Assembly (NCBI GenBank): GCA_951799405.1
Contig: OX637333.1
Location: 15,189,960 to 15,253,959 of the forward strand
Reading direction: 5' to 3'
From: Agapetus fuscipes
Taxonomy: Eukaryota; Arthropoda; Insecta; Trichoptera; Glossosomatidae
Length of the DNA stretch: 64,000 nucleotides
The notes under the pieces were generated by a model. The model was not told the origin of the DNA, ran no database searches, and saw nothing but the letters and a program-made list of their open reading frames with translations. Made by a program: the position numbers and the translations under genes. Below are positions 1 through 10,900 of the stretch, one piece after another. Each line of letters starts with the position of its first letter. Within the stretch, counting starts at the first letter, position 1.

Positions 1-2005
1 TAAACCGCAATGCGTAATTTGCTTTGAAATTTTGTCAAGAGAAAGCATGAAGCCATCGAAGTTGGCACGCCACCTAAACACAAAACATCCTAATGAAAAA
101 CATAAACCCGTGGAATTTTTTGAGCGAAAATTAAAAGCTCTTGAACGTCAAAAAACTGCCAAAGGACAAATGTCCAACCTGAATGATAAAGCGCTGCTCG
201 CTAGTTATCGAGTAGCTTTTCGTGTGGCTAAAGCAGGGAAACCTCACACTGTTGCCGAAAATTTGATTTTGCCAGCGGTTTTAGATATAGCAGAGATTAT
301 GTTTGGCAAGCAAGAGGTCGAAAAGCTCAAAAGTATACCTCTCTCTGACAATACCATTCAACGCAGGATAAGCAATATGGCGACTGATGTTCGCGATCAA
401 GTCATAGAAAAAATAAAGAAAAGTTCTTTTGTATCCTTGCAATTTGATGAATCAACGGATATTGCGAGTTGTGCGCAATTTGTAGCTTTTGTGCGTTTTG
501 AATCCGATGAAATGATAATGGAAGAAATACTATTTTGCAAGGCACTTCCCAAAAATACTACAGGTCAATGCTTGCATGACATGTTCCTTGAAGCAACGCA
601 AGATATGAATATCGATTGGGCACAAAAATGCATTGCTATTTGTAGTGACGGAGAAAAAGCCATGACTGGTGCGAAGAGTGGATTTATTGCTAGACTGAAA
701 GAACAGATGCCAAACGCTTTTTGGATGCATTGCTTTCTCCATCGCCAAGCTCTTGCAGCCAAATCCTTACCGCAAGAATACAGTCAAGTTCTTCATATTA
801 TTATTAACATTTTAAATTCTATTAAAGGAAAAGCGTTGCAGACTCGATTGTTTCGAGTCATTTGTGAAGATATGGGGACACTACACCGTAATTTGCTTTA
901 CCATACAGAGGTTAGGTGGTTATCAAAAGGCAAAGTACTGACCAGAGTTATGGAACTTCGCGCTGAACTATAAGTATATTTACAGCAAGCCAAGTCACAT
1001 TACTCTGAATTCATTTCTGACCCGGAATTCCTTTTAAAATTGGCTTTTATTTCTGACTTATTTGAACATTTAAATAATTTGAATAAAAGTCTTCAAGGGC
1101 GTGATGAAAATGTCATTAAAGCAAAAGACAAACTCCATGGCTTTATAAAAAAAATTGAATTGTGGTCATCATCTATAAATCAAGGCAACTTTGATTCATT
1201 TTCGTCCACACATTCTTTCATTGAAGAAGTCGGAAGCGAGATCAACATCAACTCATATATATCTGGTATGAAGATGGTGTTACATAATTTGAAGAAAGAA
1301 TTGTGTCATTACTTCTCACTGCAAGAGATATCGGATAACACTGGGCAAAGATGGATCCTTAATCCGTTTTTAAATGCAGCTATAAACGAGGCAAATTTAG
1401 CAACTAAGCTCAAAAAGAATCTGCTGGAACTATCTGCCGATGGGATGTTACACTTGGAATTCAAGTCTGAAAACTTGGATACGTTTTGGTTAAAAAGAAA
1501 AACAGAATACCCGGAATTAACAACCGAGGCTTTGAAGTGTTTGATTCCATTTTCTACCTCGTACTTGTGCGAGTTGGCATTTTCATCAATGGCGCGAATA
1601 AAATGCAAACTAAGAAATCGCTTACATTTGGAAAATGATTTAATACTTAATGTGGCAAAAACGGATCCACGATGGGAGAAAATTGCAGAAACTCAAGCAC
1701 AATCTTCACATTAAAATGAACGAAGATAAGCAAGCACAGATGTAATTATTTTCTATTTAAACACATTTTTTATATTTCTTTTCTTTGTAATAACATGTTT
1801 TGAACTAGCATTTTCCGGACTTGTATGATTGATTATAGGGAAATTTTGTTAAATATAATAATTTCAGCTCTTATCGACTTTTTATTAAAGTCTTACAAAT
1901 TATATGTTGTATAAAAAAACTGAAGTTTTCTCGACCTCTCGCGACCCCCCTACAGAGGCTCCGCGACCCCCCAGGGGGTCGCGACCCACAGGTTGAAAAA
2001 CACTG
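1..2005 (+). mobile_element. hAT DNA transposon, 3' part (Buster-like)
   Basis: The element enters from outside the window and carries the transposase pseudogene at 2-1714. Its right end is inferred at 2005, where a GC-rich block with repeated CGCGACC runs into a hAT-style terminus, GGTTGAAAAACACTG. The next eight bases, ATCTATAA, would be one copy of the target duplication, but the left end is not in view. The terminal CACTG and the transposase both point to hAT. Confidence 0.75.
2..1714 (+). pseudogene. hAT transposase, ZBED5/FAM200-like, one nonsense codon
   Basis: Cut-and-paste transposase of the hAT superfamily, Buster branch (relatives of vertebrate ZBED5 and FAM200). The frame is already open at base 2 and begins inside a BED zinc finger: CVIC followed by HLNTKH at 11-118, so the true start lies outside the window. 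RNase-H-fold landmarks are FDESTDIAS (first Asp, about 445) and CSDGEKA (second Asp, about 645). The C-terminal dimerisation region is CELAFSSMARIKCKLRNR near 1567-1620. A TAA at 971-973 interrupts an otherwise open frame; reading continues in the same frame through 1714. Apart from that codon the gene looks young. Family known; activity unlikely unless the stop is read through. Confidence 0.85.
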
Positions 2006-2125
2006 ATCTATAAGATCCGACGAAACGTAAAGAAATCGTTCTTCTTGTTTGCACGGTCAGTAAAATATGTTTTTTTCATTTTATAAAATTTGGGAAAGGT
2101 TTTTGTTTATTTATCATATTTTATC

Positions 2126-2440
2126 ATAAATCTAATCTAAGTTGTAAAATATACATTATCTGCATTTTCACAAAACAGACATGTTTAAGTTCGCGCTTAA
2201 ACATGCCGCATGTAGTCCTACAATATAAAAACCCAAATCTCAAATGAACAAAAACCCTGCAACTCCTGCCGAACTTCCCTGAAACAGGGGTGACATTGGC
2301 AAAGTGAAACATTTTCTACAGCATGGGTAGTCAGCCGCATACCAACCTATAAGTCAAGGAACATACACAATAAATTACATTTTTAAAATCAACAACATGT
2401 ATGGACATCAAAAACTAACAGAAAACAAATTTTAATTTCA
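2126..2440 (-). mobile_element. LINE-A 3' tail with T250
   Basis: T250 in minus orientation (about 2126-2357) is followed by LINE-A 3'-UTR sequence (GGACATCAAAAACTAACAG and flanks) also found at 51.4 kb and 59.9 kb. No coding sequence remains. A 5'-truncated LINE insertion is the simplest reading. Confidence 0.7.
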
Positions 2441-2709
2441 AAATTTAAATTATTATTTAATAATTATTTTTTCTCCCCCTACCCCACCGACCCTGAATGA
2501 AGGACCGCCACTGGGTGTAGCTTAATTGTGTTTCTGCGAGAGCCTCACCATACAACAGGAAAGCTATTGAATGACGATACAACTTAAGAACTGCCAAACA
2601 GATAGTAACCATATTTATAACAAATATTATTTCAAACCTTGGACAGTTTTATAATCAAACATTTAAAACGTGTTGTTTTTTTAGAAAGCCCTTTACAATA
2701 GATTAATAG
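2441..2709. other. No recognised content
   Basis: AT-rich, with a short C-rich patch near 2475-2515. I see no gene, no inverted ends and no copy elsewhere in the window. Confidence 0.5.
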
Positions 2710-5700
2710 TTATTTATGCTATAATTTATGAAAGCAAGATGAATGAACAAAGAAAGATTGATGAAAGGATTAACAGAAGTTTCACCGACAGTAAGAAGGA
2801 ATTTTGGAGGTGGATCAATGCAGATTGAAATAAATCTTCTGCATTGACCACTCCAGGAGTCAAAAGTGCTGCCGGTGAGATGGTATGGGAGAATGAAGAA
2901 GTATGCAAGAGATGGAAGAACTACTTTCAAGAAATTTTTGGTCAGGGTGAAAGAAGAATTTATGAACAGATAGATGAAGAGAATGAATTGAATATTTTGA
3001 AAGAAGAAATGATAGTGTCTATTTCCCGTCTGAAGAATGGGAAGTCTGCTGGGTTTGATGGTATAAATGGTGAAATGTTGAAAGCAGGAGGTGAATGCGT
3101 GATAGATTGGATGTACGAATTATGTAAGCTTTGTGTGAATGCAGGAGTAGTACCGATGGATTGGAGGAAGGCAGTCATTGTTCCCATTTACAAAGGTAAG
3201 GGGACAAAAAAGACTGTCAGAACTTCAGACCAATCAGTCTACTCAGTATACCAGGAAAAGTCTTCTGTAAGGTGATTATAAAAAATGTGATTCTGACTAC
3301 TAGTGAAAGGATTTCCGATATACAGTCCGGTTTTATGGCCGGTAGAGGCTGTGTTGATCAGATTTTTACTCTACGACAACTTGTTGAAAAACAATTGTAG
3401 GTGAGGCGGAAGCTGTTCACGGCCTTTGTAGATCTGGAAAAGGCTTTTGACTCAGTAAACAGAGGTATGTTATGGGATGTTTTGAAAGCATACGGAGTGA
3501 ATGGGGCTCTCCTAGATGCGGTGCATGCAAACTATGAAAATAGTAAGGCATGTGTCCGTATTGATGGTGAGTATAGTGAGTGGTTTGAAGTTTATAAGGG
3601 TGTGAGGCAAGGATGTGTGATGAGTCCATGGCTATTTAACATAGTCATGGACAAGTGTGTCAGAGATGCTAGACTTAATGATTGTGGATTGATGATAGGA
3701 GAGAGCAAAGTGAGTGTTCTACTGTATGCAGATGATGCAGTTCTTGTATCTGATTCAGCAGTAGAATTGCAAACAATGCTCTCTAGATTGAATGAAGCTT
3801 TGTTAGGTAACCATTTGAAGTTGAATGCAAGTAAGACGAAAGTATTGATTTTTGAAAGAGATGATGAAAATATGAATTATGAATTTAAAATTAATGGAAT
3901 GAATGTTGATGTCGTAAATGAGTTTGTATACCTGAAGGGCTATTCGGGATCTCAAAGGCGAGGCCGAAGGCGACTGATACCGATTCGTTGCCGAATGAAA
4001 GGTGAATTGTGATTCTCGTTTGAAAATTTGGCTGAAGGCTATTTCTTATAAAGGTGAGGAATCTCCCGGAACTGTCAAAATATAGCGCGGCCGATTTACC
4101 CCGCCGTACAGCGAAGGACAGAAATTGTCAGTAGATTATTACAAATATATGACTTATTTTCTTTAATGACCTAAATAAATGTATTCGCAAACTCATTCCT
4201 TATGTTTATTTGTGACCCTCGTGACATTATTATAGGAAATTATGACGTAGAATAGGAATTACGATCTTACGAAAATTGGCATTCTGAACGGCATAATATG
4301 CGCGTCGCTAAGTAGGTACGTCATGCAGATAATTATTATGCTTGTGACAACAATAAATTTGCACAAAGAAATTGCGTTATTTTTTCACAGTTTCATCTTC
4401 ATTTGTGATAAATTGTAAACATAATTATTTACAAGTGATTTTCAATCATTATAACGCTCAATTTACAAAGATTTAAGCATAGATTTAATTGTCAAATGTC
4501 AGTTGACAGCAGACGTGAAGTTAGCCTGATTTGCCAGCCTGCTATGCGAGAGCTGTGAACTATGAGAATTGCCCCCAAAGTCCAAGGAAAAATAATTTCA
4601 CATAAAATGTTATTTATAATCATTTCCTAATTTTAACATATTTGAAATAAACAAATCACCTTAAATTTTTTAATTAAAATAAATTGGGCTAGTTTTAACA
4701 AGTTGAAGGAGTAAAAGTACAATATAAACAATAGTTTTCACCAAACATTGTATTGTTGAGAACTGAGTTTTTTATTACATTGTAATGTAGTTTTATGTAT
4801 TTTCATTCCGTTGTTTCGTACTTATTTGCACTATCATTATGCACTTATTGCACTTATTATTGTTTTACAACTTTTTGATGAAGTTTTAGTATTTTTTTTA
4901 AATATATGGGGAAATTTACCCTTTGGGCTGGCACCTGTCGGACGATTATCACATCGATCATCCGTCAGTCTGGCCAATCGAGAAAAAACATACAAAACCC
5001 ATTGCTGTCCCTTGTAAGGATAGTCGGAAGGTCGGTAGGAACGAGAATCGCAAAACGGCAAAGGAACTCTTTCGCAAGGGCTATTAATCTCCACCGGCAA
5101 CTAATATCTTTAGTGCAACCGAACATCGAGAATTGCACTTCTGGGAAGTAAGTTTGAAACAGATGGAAGAATAATCAGTGAATTTGAAAGAAGAATAATG
5201 AAAAGCAGGTGCGTACTGGGTGCTACCGCTAGCATCGCCAAGAACCAGAATCTTTCAAAAAATGTTCGACTGGCGGTGCACGGTGGTATACTAGTGCCCA
5301 CTCTGATGTATGGAAGTGAAGCCTGGACGGTGAGTGAAAGTGAGATTAGTAAAGTCCATACAGTGGAAATGGACTACTTAAGAAGTATGATTGGAAAAAG
5401 ACGGAGTGATAGGGTGAGGAATGGTTTTGTTAGAGAGGAATGTGGTGTAAGAGAAAGTGTGAAAGTAAAGATTAAAAGAAGTATACTTAGATGGTTTGGA
5501 CATTTGGAGAGAATGAATGAAGAAAGACTGACGAAGAAAGTGTATGCTGCAAGAATTGATGGATGTCGTGGAAGAGGAAGACCGAGAAAGGTATGGATGG
5601 ACCAAATTTTCGAAATAGCGAGTGAATGGGATATCCAGAGTCATAATAAAAGAAGAGCTTGTATGAAAAAGGTTATGACTCTGGATGAAATGAAAGAAGT

Positions 5701-5749
5701 ATGCAAAGACAGGAAGAAGTGGCGGCTAATCTGCAATGCTGATTTGTAA
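2710..5749 (+). pseudogene. LINE-A reverse transcriptase, broken
   Basis: Remnant of the LINE-A polyprotein, the enzyme that nicks DNA and reverse transcribes the element RNA. The N-terminal endonuclease is missing. RT landmarks: KNGKSAGFDGINGEM (about 3034), FVDLEKAFDSVNRG (about 3424), GVRQGCVMSPWLFNIVMD (about 3600) and LLYADDAVLVSD with the YADD catalytic core (about 3720). The C-terminal part (5144-5749) has the RWFGHLERM and RGRGRPRKVWMDQI signatures and ends KDRKKWRLICNADL. Breaks: TGA at 2826-2828, a frameshift near 3207, TAG at 3398-3400, and the 1.2-kb insertion after codon 3932-3934. I would place it in or near the RTE clade from the endonuclease and tail of its relative; a tree would decide. 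Confidence 0.85.
3935..5140. mobile_element. Non-autonomous TIR element, 3-bp target duplication CTG
   Basis: It sits inside the LINE-A frame. Removing 3935-5140 plus one CTG rejoins the FVYL and GSKFE codons exactly, as in the uninterrupted copy at 32.7 kb. The left end AAGGGCTATTCGGGATCT and the inverted right end AAGTGCAATTCTCGATGT match at about 14 of 18 positions. A second pair of inverted segments (TGTGATTCTCGTT / AACGAGAATCGCA) lies just inside. No transposase is visible. A 3-bp duplication fits several superfamilies (CACTA, Harbinger, others); I do not assign it. Confidence 0.7.
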
Positions 5750-5862
5750 TGTTAGTTTATTAGTTTTGCTACATTTTTTGTCTAAGAATTTTTTGACTTT
5801 TTTGTATAGATTTATTTTTAAGGTTTTGTTGTTGTTACTTAAATGTTATTTATTACTACAAC

Positions 5863-6118
5863 TCCTTGACTTATAGGTTGGTATGAGGCTGACCACCCAT
5901 ACTGTAAAAAATGGTTCACTTTGCCAATGTCACCCCTGTTTCAGGGAATGTCGGCAAGAGTTGCAGGGCTTATGTTCATTTGAGGTTTGGATTTTATTTG
6001 TAAGTACACAATCAGCATTTGTAAGCGCGAACTACACGTGTTTGTTTGTGGGCATGCATCTGAGAGCTTTGAATGAATATATCCTTGCAACTTAGATTAT
6101 AGATAGATTATTATAGAT
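5863..6118 (+). repeat. T250 repeat as LINE-A 3' terminus
   Basis: Starts TCCTTGACTTATAGGTTGG and ends GCAACTTAGATTATAGATAG. Here it directly follows the LINE-A 3' UTR, showing that T250 is part of this LINE. No open frame of its own. Confidence 0.8.
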
Positions 6119-6195
6119 GCCACTGCCAAGTAATGATAGTCATTGTAACACGAGTTCTAGTTTGTGCCATGAGGCGCAGCCGAATGGCACAATAG
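6117..6195 (+). repeat. Short dispersed repeat, copy 1
   Basis: Matches 13118-13195 closely (CACTGCCAAGTAATGATAG, then GCGCAGCCGAATGGCACA). Contains the small inverted pair TGTGCCAT / ATGGCACA. Origin unknown. Confidence 0.6.
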
Positions 6196-6312
6196 ACAGC
6201 AAGAGTGTTACAAAGACTAATTACGTGCAGTGGCATACAATACCTTTTCTAAGACCATTAAATAAATAACAAAAATAGTAAATAATAGTCATTGTAATGT
6301 ACTTCCTGACTA

Positions 6313-6577
6313 CTCCTTGACTGATAGGTTGGTACGAGGCTGACCACCCGTACTGTAAAAATCGGTTCACTTTTGCCAATGCCACCCCGGTTCAGGGAAC
6401 GGCGGCAGGAGTTGCAAGGTTTATGTCCATTTGAGGTTTTCTTTATTTGTATGCACACATGCAGAATGTGTAGGCGCGAACCTACATGTGCCTGTCTGTA
6501 GGCATGCATTTCATATGAGCCTTAAATGCTTACATATCCTTGCAGCTTAGATTATAGATAGATAGATAGATAGATAA
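6313..6577 (+). repeat. T250 repeat, full length
   Basis: Begins at the standard TCCTTGACT start and ends in a tandem (ATAG) tail of about four units. There is no LINE sequence upstream, so this is a free-standing copy. It resembles the T250 at 31705-31973 (both have CGGTTCACTTTTGCC). Confidence 0.8.
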
Positions 6578-6648
6578 TGTACTCGTCCATTTGAAGTAAT
6601 TAAAACCTTACCTTTGTCAAACTGTGTAATTTATCATTCCCTTCGATT

Positions 6649-6893
6649 ATCTAATCTAATCTAAGTTGCAAAGATATATTACATTTAGGATTCATTTTAA
6701 ATTTATGCCCACAAGCAGACACATATAAGGTCGCGCTTATATATGCCGCATATAAGGTTTAACATTCAAACCCAAAACTCAAATAAACATAAGCCATGCA
6801 ACTACTGAAGCAGGGGTGTCATTGGCACAAGTGAGCCAAGTTTTTACAGCATAGGTGGTCAACCTCATACCGACCTATTAGCCTTAAGTAACT
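6649..6893 (-). repeat. T250 repeat, full length
   Basis: Minus-strand copy with the (ATTAG)-type tail at 6649-6665 and its 5' end near 6890. About half of the central GGTTCACTTTGCC region is diverged. Confidence 0.75.
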
Positions 6894-7577
6894 TTTTAAG
6901 TTTGTTTATTTTTTGCGGTGAAAACATCTTGCATTATTTTCCTTTCAAGCCTTCTGCTTTCCTTCGAAAAAAGGAAGGCTACAATTTGAAATATTTTGAT
7001 AAATAAATTTGATGAATTTTTACACTATTATGAATTTTTATTTGGCTGTTCACATAAAATATATTAATATTAACGTAGTGGGGAGGAACTATCAATAAGA
7101 TGAAAGTATTCTTGTACTATGGCTGACGTTTGAACGTGGTTGCTATGGAAACGGCAAATAATAGTTTGTTACCAGTCGCTTAGAAGGATAGCCCCATACA
7201 AAGTTGATATTCGAAATTCAAAAATAGTTCCATTTCTGACAATGCCCATGCGCACATTTTCATTTCAACACGGTTACCCGTTGCGTAATGTAACATTACG
7301 CAACGGGTGTAGAAATGTATGTCATTGTGATTGCATTAGCCGTTTTGTAATTAGTAAATTACCAAATGGGAGTAGAAAAAATACATTCTCAAATTAAGCA
7401 CAACAAAGTCTAACATTTTCTCCAATACGTATTCATAGGGACCTACGTGGCTCAAATTGAATTTGGTGAAAAACAGAACCAATGCTGCCATCTTCCAGAT
7501 AATTAAATTTTAGAACAATTTTTTTCACAACTTTTTTTTTGCAAACTCCATTGTTAAAAACCTAACATTTGTGTAAC
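6894..7577. other. MOGS intron sequence with a strong palindrome
   Basis: No gene seen. It contains a perfect 16-bp inverted repeat with a one-base centre at 7276-7308 (arms ACCCGTTGCGTAATGT and its complement). Transcribed, this would fold into a tight stem. It is likely the end region of an unidentified repeat. Confidence 0.5.
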
Positions 7578-7758
7578 CTTATCGTGTTGAACTGTGATCC
7601 TCGCTGTCCAATCTCCCCCATGTCTTCCTCCGGGTCTTTTCACAAAGCTGGTGGTGATGTTGTAGGGACCGTCCAGCAGCTCCTGGAGACCAAATGACTC
7701 TCCGTCATGCTGGAGCCAGCCATAGCGGCGCAGGTCATCAGCCTGAGAGCACCAGTGT
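7578..7758 (-). CDS. MOGS: MOGS exon (glucosidase I, N-terminal domain)
   Basis: Exon of mannosyl-oligosaccharide glucosidase (GH63), the ER membrane enzyme that removes the outermost glucose from newly attached N-glycans. Its 181 bp read HWCSQADDLRRYGWLQHDG at the start and later FVKRPGGRHGGDWTARI, a conserved stretch of the GH63 N-terminal domain. The acceptor is TATTTTGCAG just above 7758 and the donor is AAG/GTTACA just below 7578. The first base completes the AG left by the exon at 42101-42258 to give an Arg codon, so both exons agree in frame. There are no stops. The catalytic C-terminal domain must lie left of the window. The polypyrimidine tract is weak, and a huge tandem array sits 142 bp upstream. 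Confidence 0.88.
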
Positions 7759-7900
7759 CTGCAAAATATTGCCAATGAAACATACTTTTTAAATGAATTC
7801 TGTGTGAAACACTCCCCAGATATCAGAAGACCTAAAGGTCTATAATACTTGGTGTAAATCAAGTGTAAGTCAAACGATCGTAATTTCAGTTTAAATTTTA

Positions 7901-10900
7901 TTGCACTGTTGATGCTGCGACAATGTAATGCAACAAATATACAAATGAGGCCTCACCATTGCACTGTTGATGCTGCGACAATGCAATGCAACAAATACAC
8001 TAATGAGGCCTCACCATTGCACTGTTGATGCTGCGACAATGCAATGCAACAAATATACTAATGAGGCCTCACCATTGCACTGTTGATGCTGCGACAATGT
8101 AATGCAACAAATACACTAATGAGGCTACACCATTGCACTGTTGATGTTGCGACAATGTAATGCAAAAAATACACTAATGAGGCTACACCATGGCACTGTT
8201 GATGCTGCGACAATGTAATGCAACAAATACACTTATGAGGCTACACCATTGCACTGTTGATGTTGCGACAATGCAATGCAACAAATATACTAATGAGGCC
8301 TCACCATTGCACTGTTGATGCTGCGACAATGTAATGCAACAAATACACTAATGAGGCCTCACCATTGCACTGTTGATGCTGCGACAATGTAATGCAACAA
8401 ATACACTAATGAGGCCTCACCATTGCACTGTTGATGCTGCGACAATGCAATGCAACAAATATACTAATGAGGCCTCACCATTGCACTGTTGATGCTGCGA
8501 CAATGCAATGCAACAAATATACTAATGAGGCCTCACCATTGCACTGTTGATGCTGCGACAATGCAATGCAACAAATATACTAATGAGGCCTCACCATTGC
8601 ACTGTTGATGCTGCGACAATGCAATGCAACAAATATACTAATGAGGCCTCACCATTGCACTGTTGATGCTGCGACAATGCAATGCAACAAATATACTAAT
8701 GAGGCCTCACCATTGCACTGTTGATGCTGCGACAATGCAATGCAACAAATATACTAATGAGGCCTCACCATTGCACTGTTGATGCTGCGACAATGCAATG
8801 CAACAAATATACTAATGAGGCCTCACCATTGCACTGTTGATGCTGCGACAATGCAATGCAACAAATATACTAATGAGGCCTCACCATTGCACTGTTGATG
8901 CTGCGACAATGCAATGCAACAAATATACTAATGAGGTCTCACCATTGCACTGTTGATGCTGCGACAATGCAATGCAACAAATATACTAATGAGGCCTCAC
9001 CATTGCACTGTTGATGCTGCGACAATGCAATGCAACAAATATACTAATGAGGCCTCACCATTGCACTGTTAATGCTGCGACAATGCAATGCAACAAATAT
9101 ACTAATGAGGCCTCACCATTGCACTGTTGATGCTGCGACAATGCAATGCAACAAATATACTAATGAGGCCTCACCATTGCACTGTTAATGCTGCGACAAT
9201 GCAATGCAACAAATATACTAATGAGGCCTCACCATTGCACTGTTGATGCTGCGACAATGTAATGCAACAAATACACTAATGAGGCCTCACCATTGCACTG
9301 TTGATGCTGCGACAATGTAATGCAACAAATACACTAATGAGGCCTCACCATTGCACTGTTGATGCTGCGACAATGCAATGCAACAAATATACTAATGAGG
9401 CCTCACCATTGAACTGTTTATGCTGCGACAATGCAATGCAACAAATATACTAATGAGGCCTCACCATTGCACTGTTGATGCTGCGACAATGCAATGCAAC
9501 AAATATACTAATGAGGCCTCACCATTGCACTGTTGATGCTGCGACAATGCAATGCAACAAATATACTAATGAGGCCTCACCATTGCACTGTTGATGCTGC
9601 GACAATGCAATGCAACAAATATACTAATGAGGCCTCACCATTGCACTGTTGATGCTGCGACAATGCAATGCAACAAATATACTAATGAGGCCTCACCATT
9701 GCACTGTTGATGCTGCGACAATGCAATGCAACAAATATACTAATGAGGCCTCACCATTGCACTGTTGATGCTGCGACAATGCAATGCAACAAATATACTA
9801 ATGAGGCCTCACCATTGCACTGTTAATGCTGCGACAATGCAATGCAACAAATATACTAATGAGGCCTCACGATTGCACTGTTGATGCTGCGACAATGTAA
9901 TGCAACAAATACACTAATGAGGCCTCACCAGTGCACTGTTGATGCTGCGACAATGTAATGCAACAAATACACTAATGAGGCCTCACCAGTGCACTGTTGA
10001 TGCTGCGACAATGCAATGCAACAAATATACTAATGAGGCCTCACCATTGCACTGTTGATGCTGCGACAATGTAATGCAACAAATACACTAATGAGGCCTC
10101 ACCAGTGCACTGTTGATGCTGCGACAATGTAATGCAACAAATACACTAATGAAGCCTCACCAGTGCACTGTTGATGCTGCGACAATGCAATGCAACAAAT
10201 ATACTAATGAGGCCTCACCATTGCACTGTTGATGCTGCGACAATGCAATGCAACAAATATACTAATGAGGCCTCACCATTGCACTGTTGATGCTGCGACA
10301 ATGCAATGCAACAAATATACTAATGAGGCCTCACCATTGCACTGTTGATGCTGCGACAATGCAATGCAACAAATATACTAATGAGGCCTCACCATTGCAC
10401 TGTTGATGCTGCGACAATGCAATGCAACAAATATACTAATGAGGCCTCACCATTGCACTGTTGATGCTGCGACAATGCAATGCAACAAATATACTAATGA
10501 GGCCTCACCATTGCACTGTTGATGCTGCGACAATGCAATGCAACAAATATACTAATGAGGCCTCACCATTGCACTGTTGATGCTGCGACAATGCAATGCA
10601 ACAAATATACTAATGAGGCCTCACCATTGCACTGTTGATGCTGCGACAATGCAATGCAACAAATATACTAATGAGGCCTCACCATTGCACTGTTGATGCT
10701 GCGACAATGCAATGCAACAAATATACTAATGAGGCCTCACCATTGCACTGTTGATGCTGCGACAATGCAATGCAACAAATATACTAATGAGGCCTCACCA
10801 TTGCACTGTTGATGCTGCGACAATGCAATGCAACAAATATACTAATGAGGCCTCACCATTGCACTGTTGATGCTGCGACAATGCAATGCAACAAATATAC

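Larger units (their letters stand above)
2710..6118 (+). mobile_element. LINE-A copy A1, 5' truncated, split by a TIR element
   Basis: Non-LTR retrotransposon lacking its endonuclease. Coding remnants run 2710-3934 and 5144-5749, a 3' UTR 5750-5862, then T250 to 6118 with an ATAGAT-type tail. The 3935-5140 interruption is a separate element. The fullest relative is on the minus strand at 31705-35634. Confidence 0.85.

Noticed and set aside
5883..6095. 70-codon protein repeated at several places (MRLTTHTVKNGSLCQCHPC)
   Set aside because: It is a chance frame through T250; copies differ by frameshifts and the repeat has no codon-like conservation.
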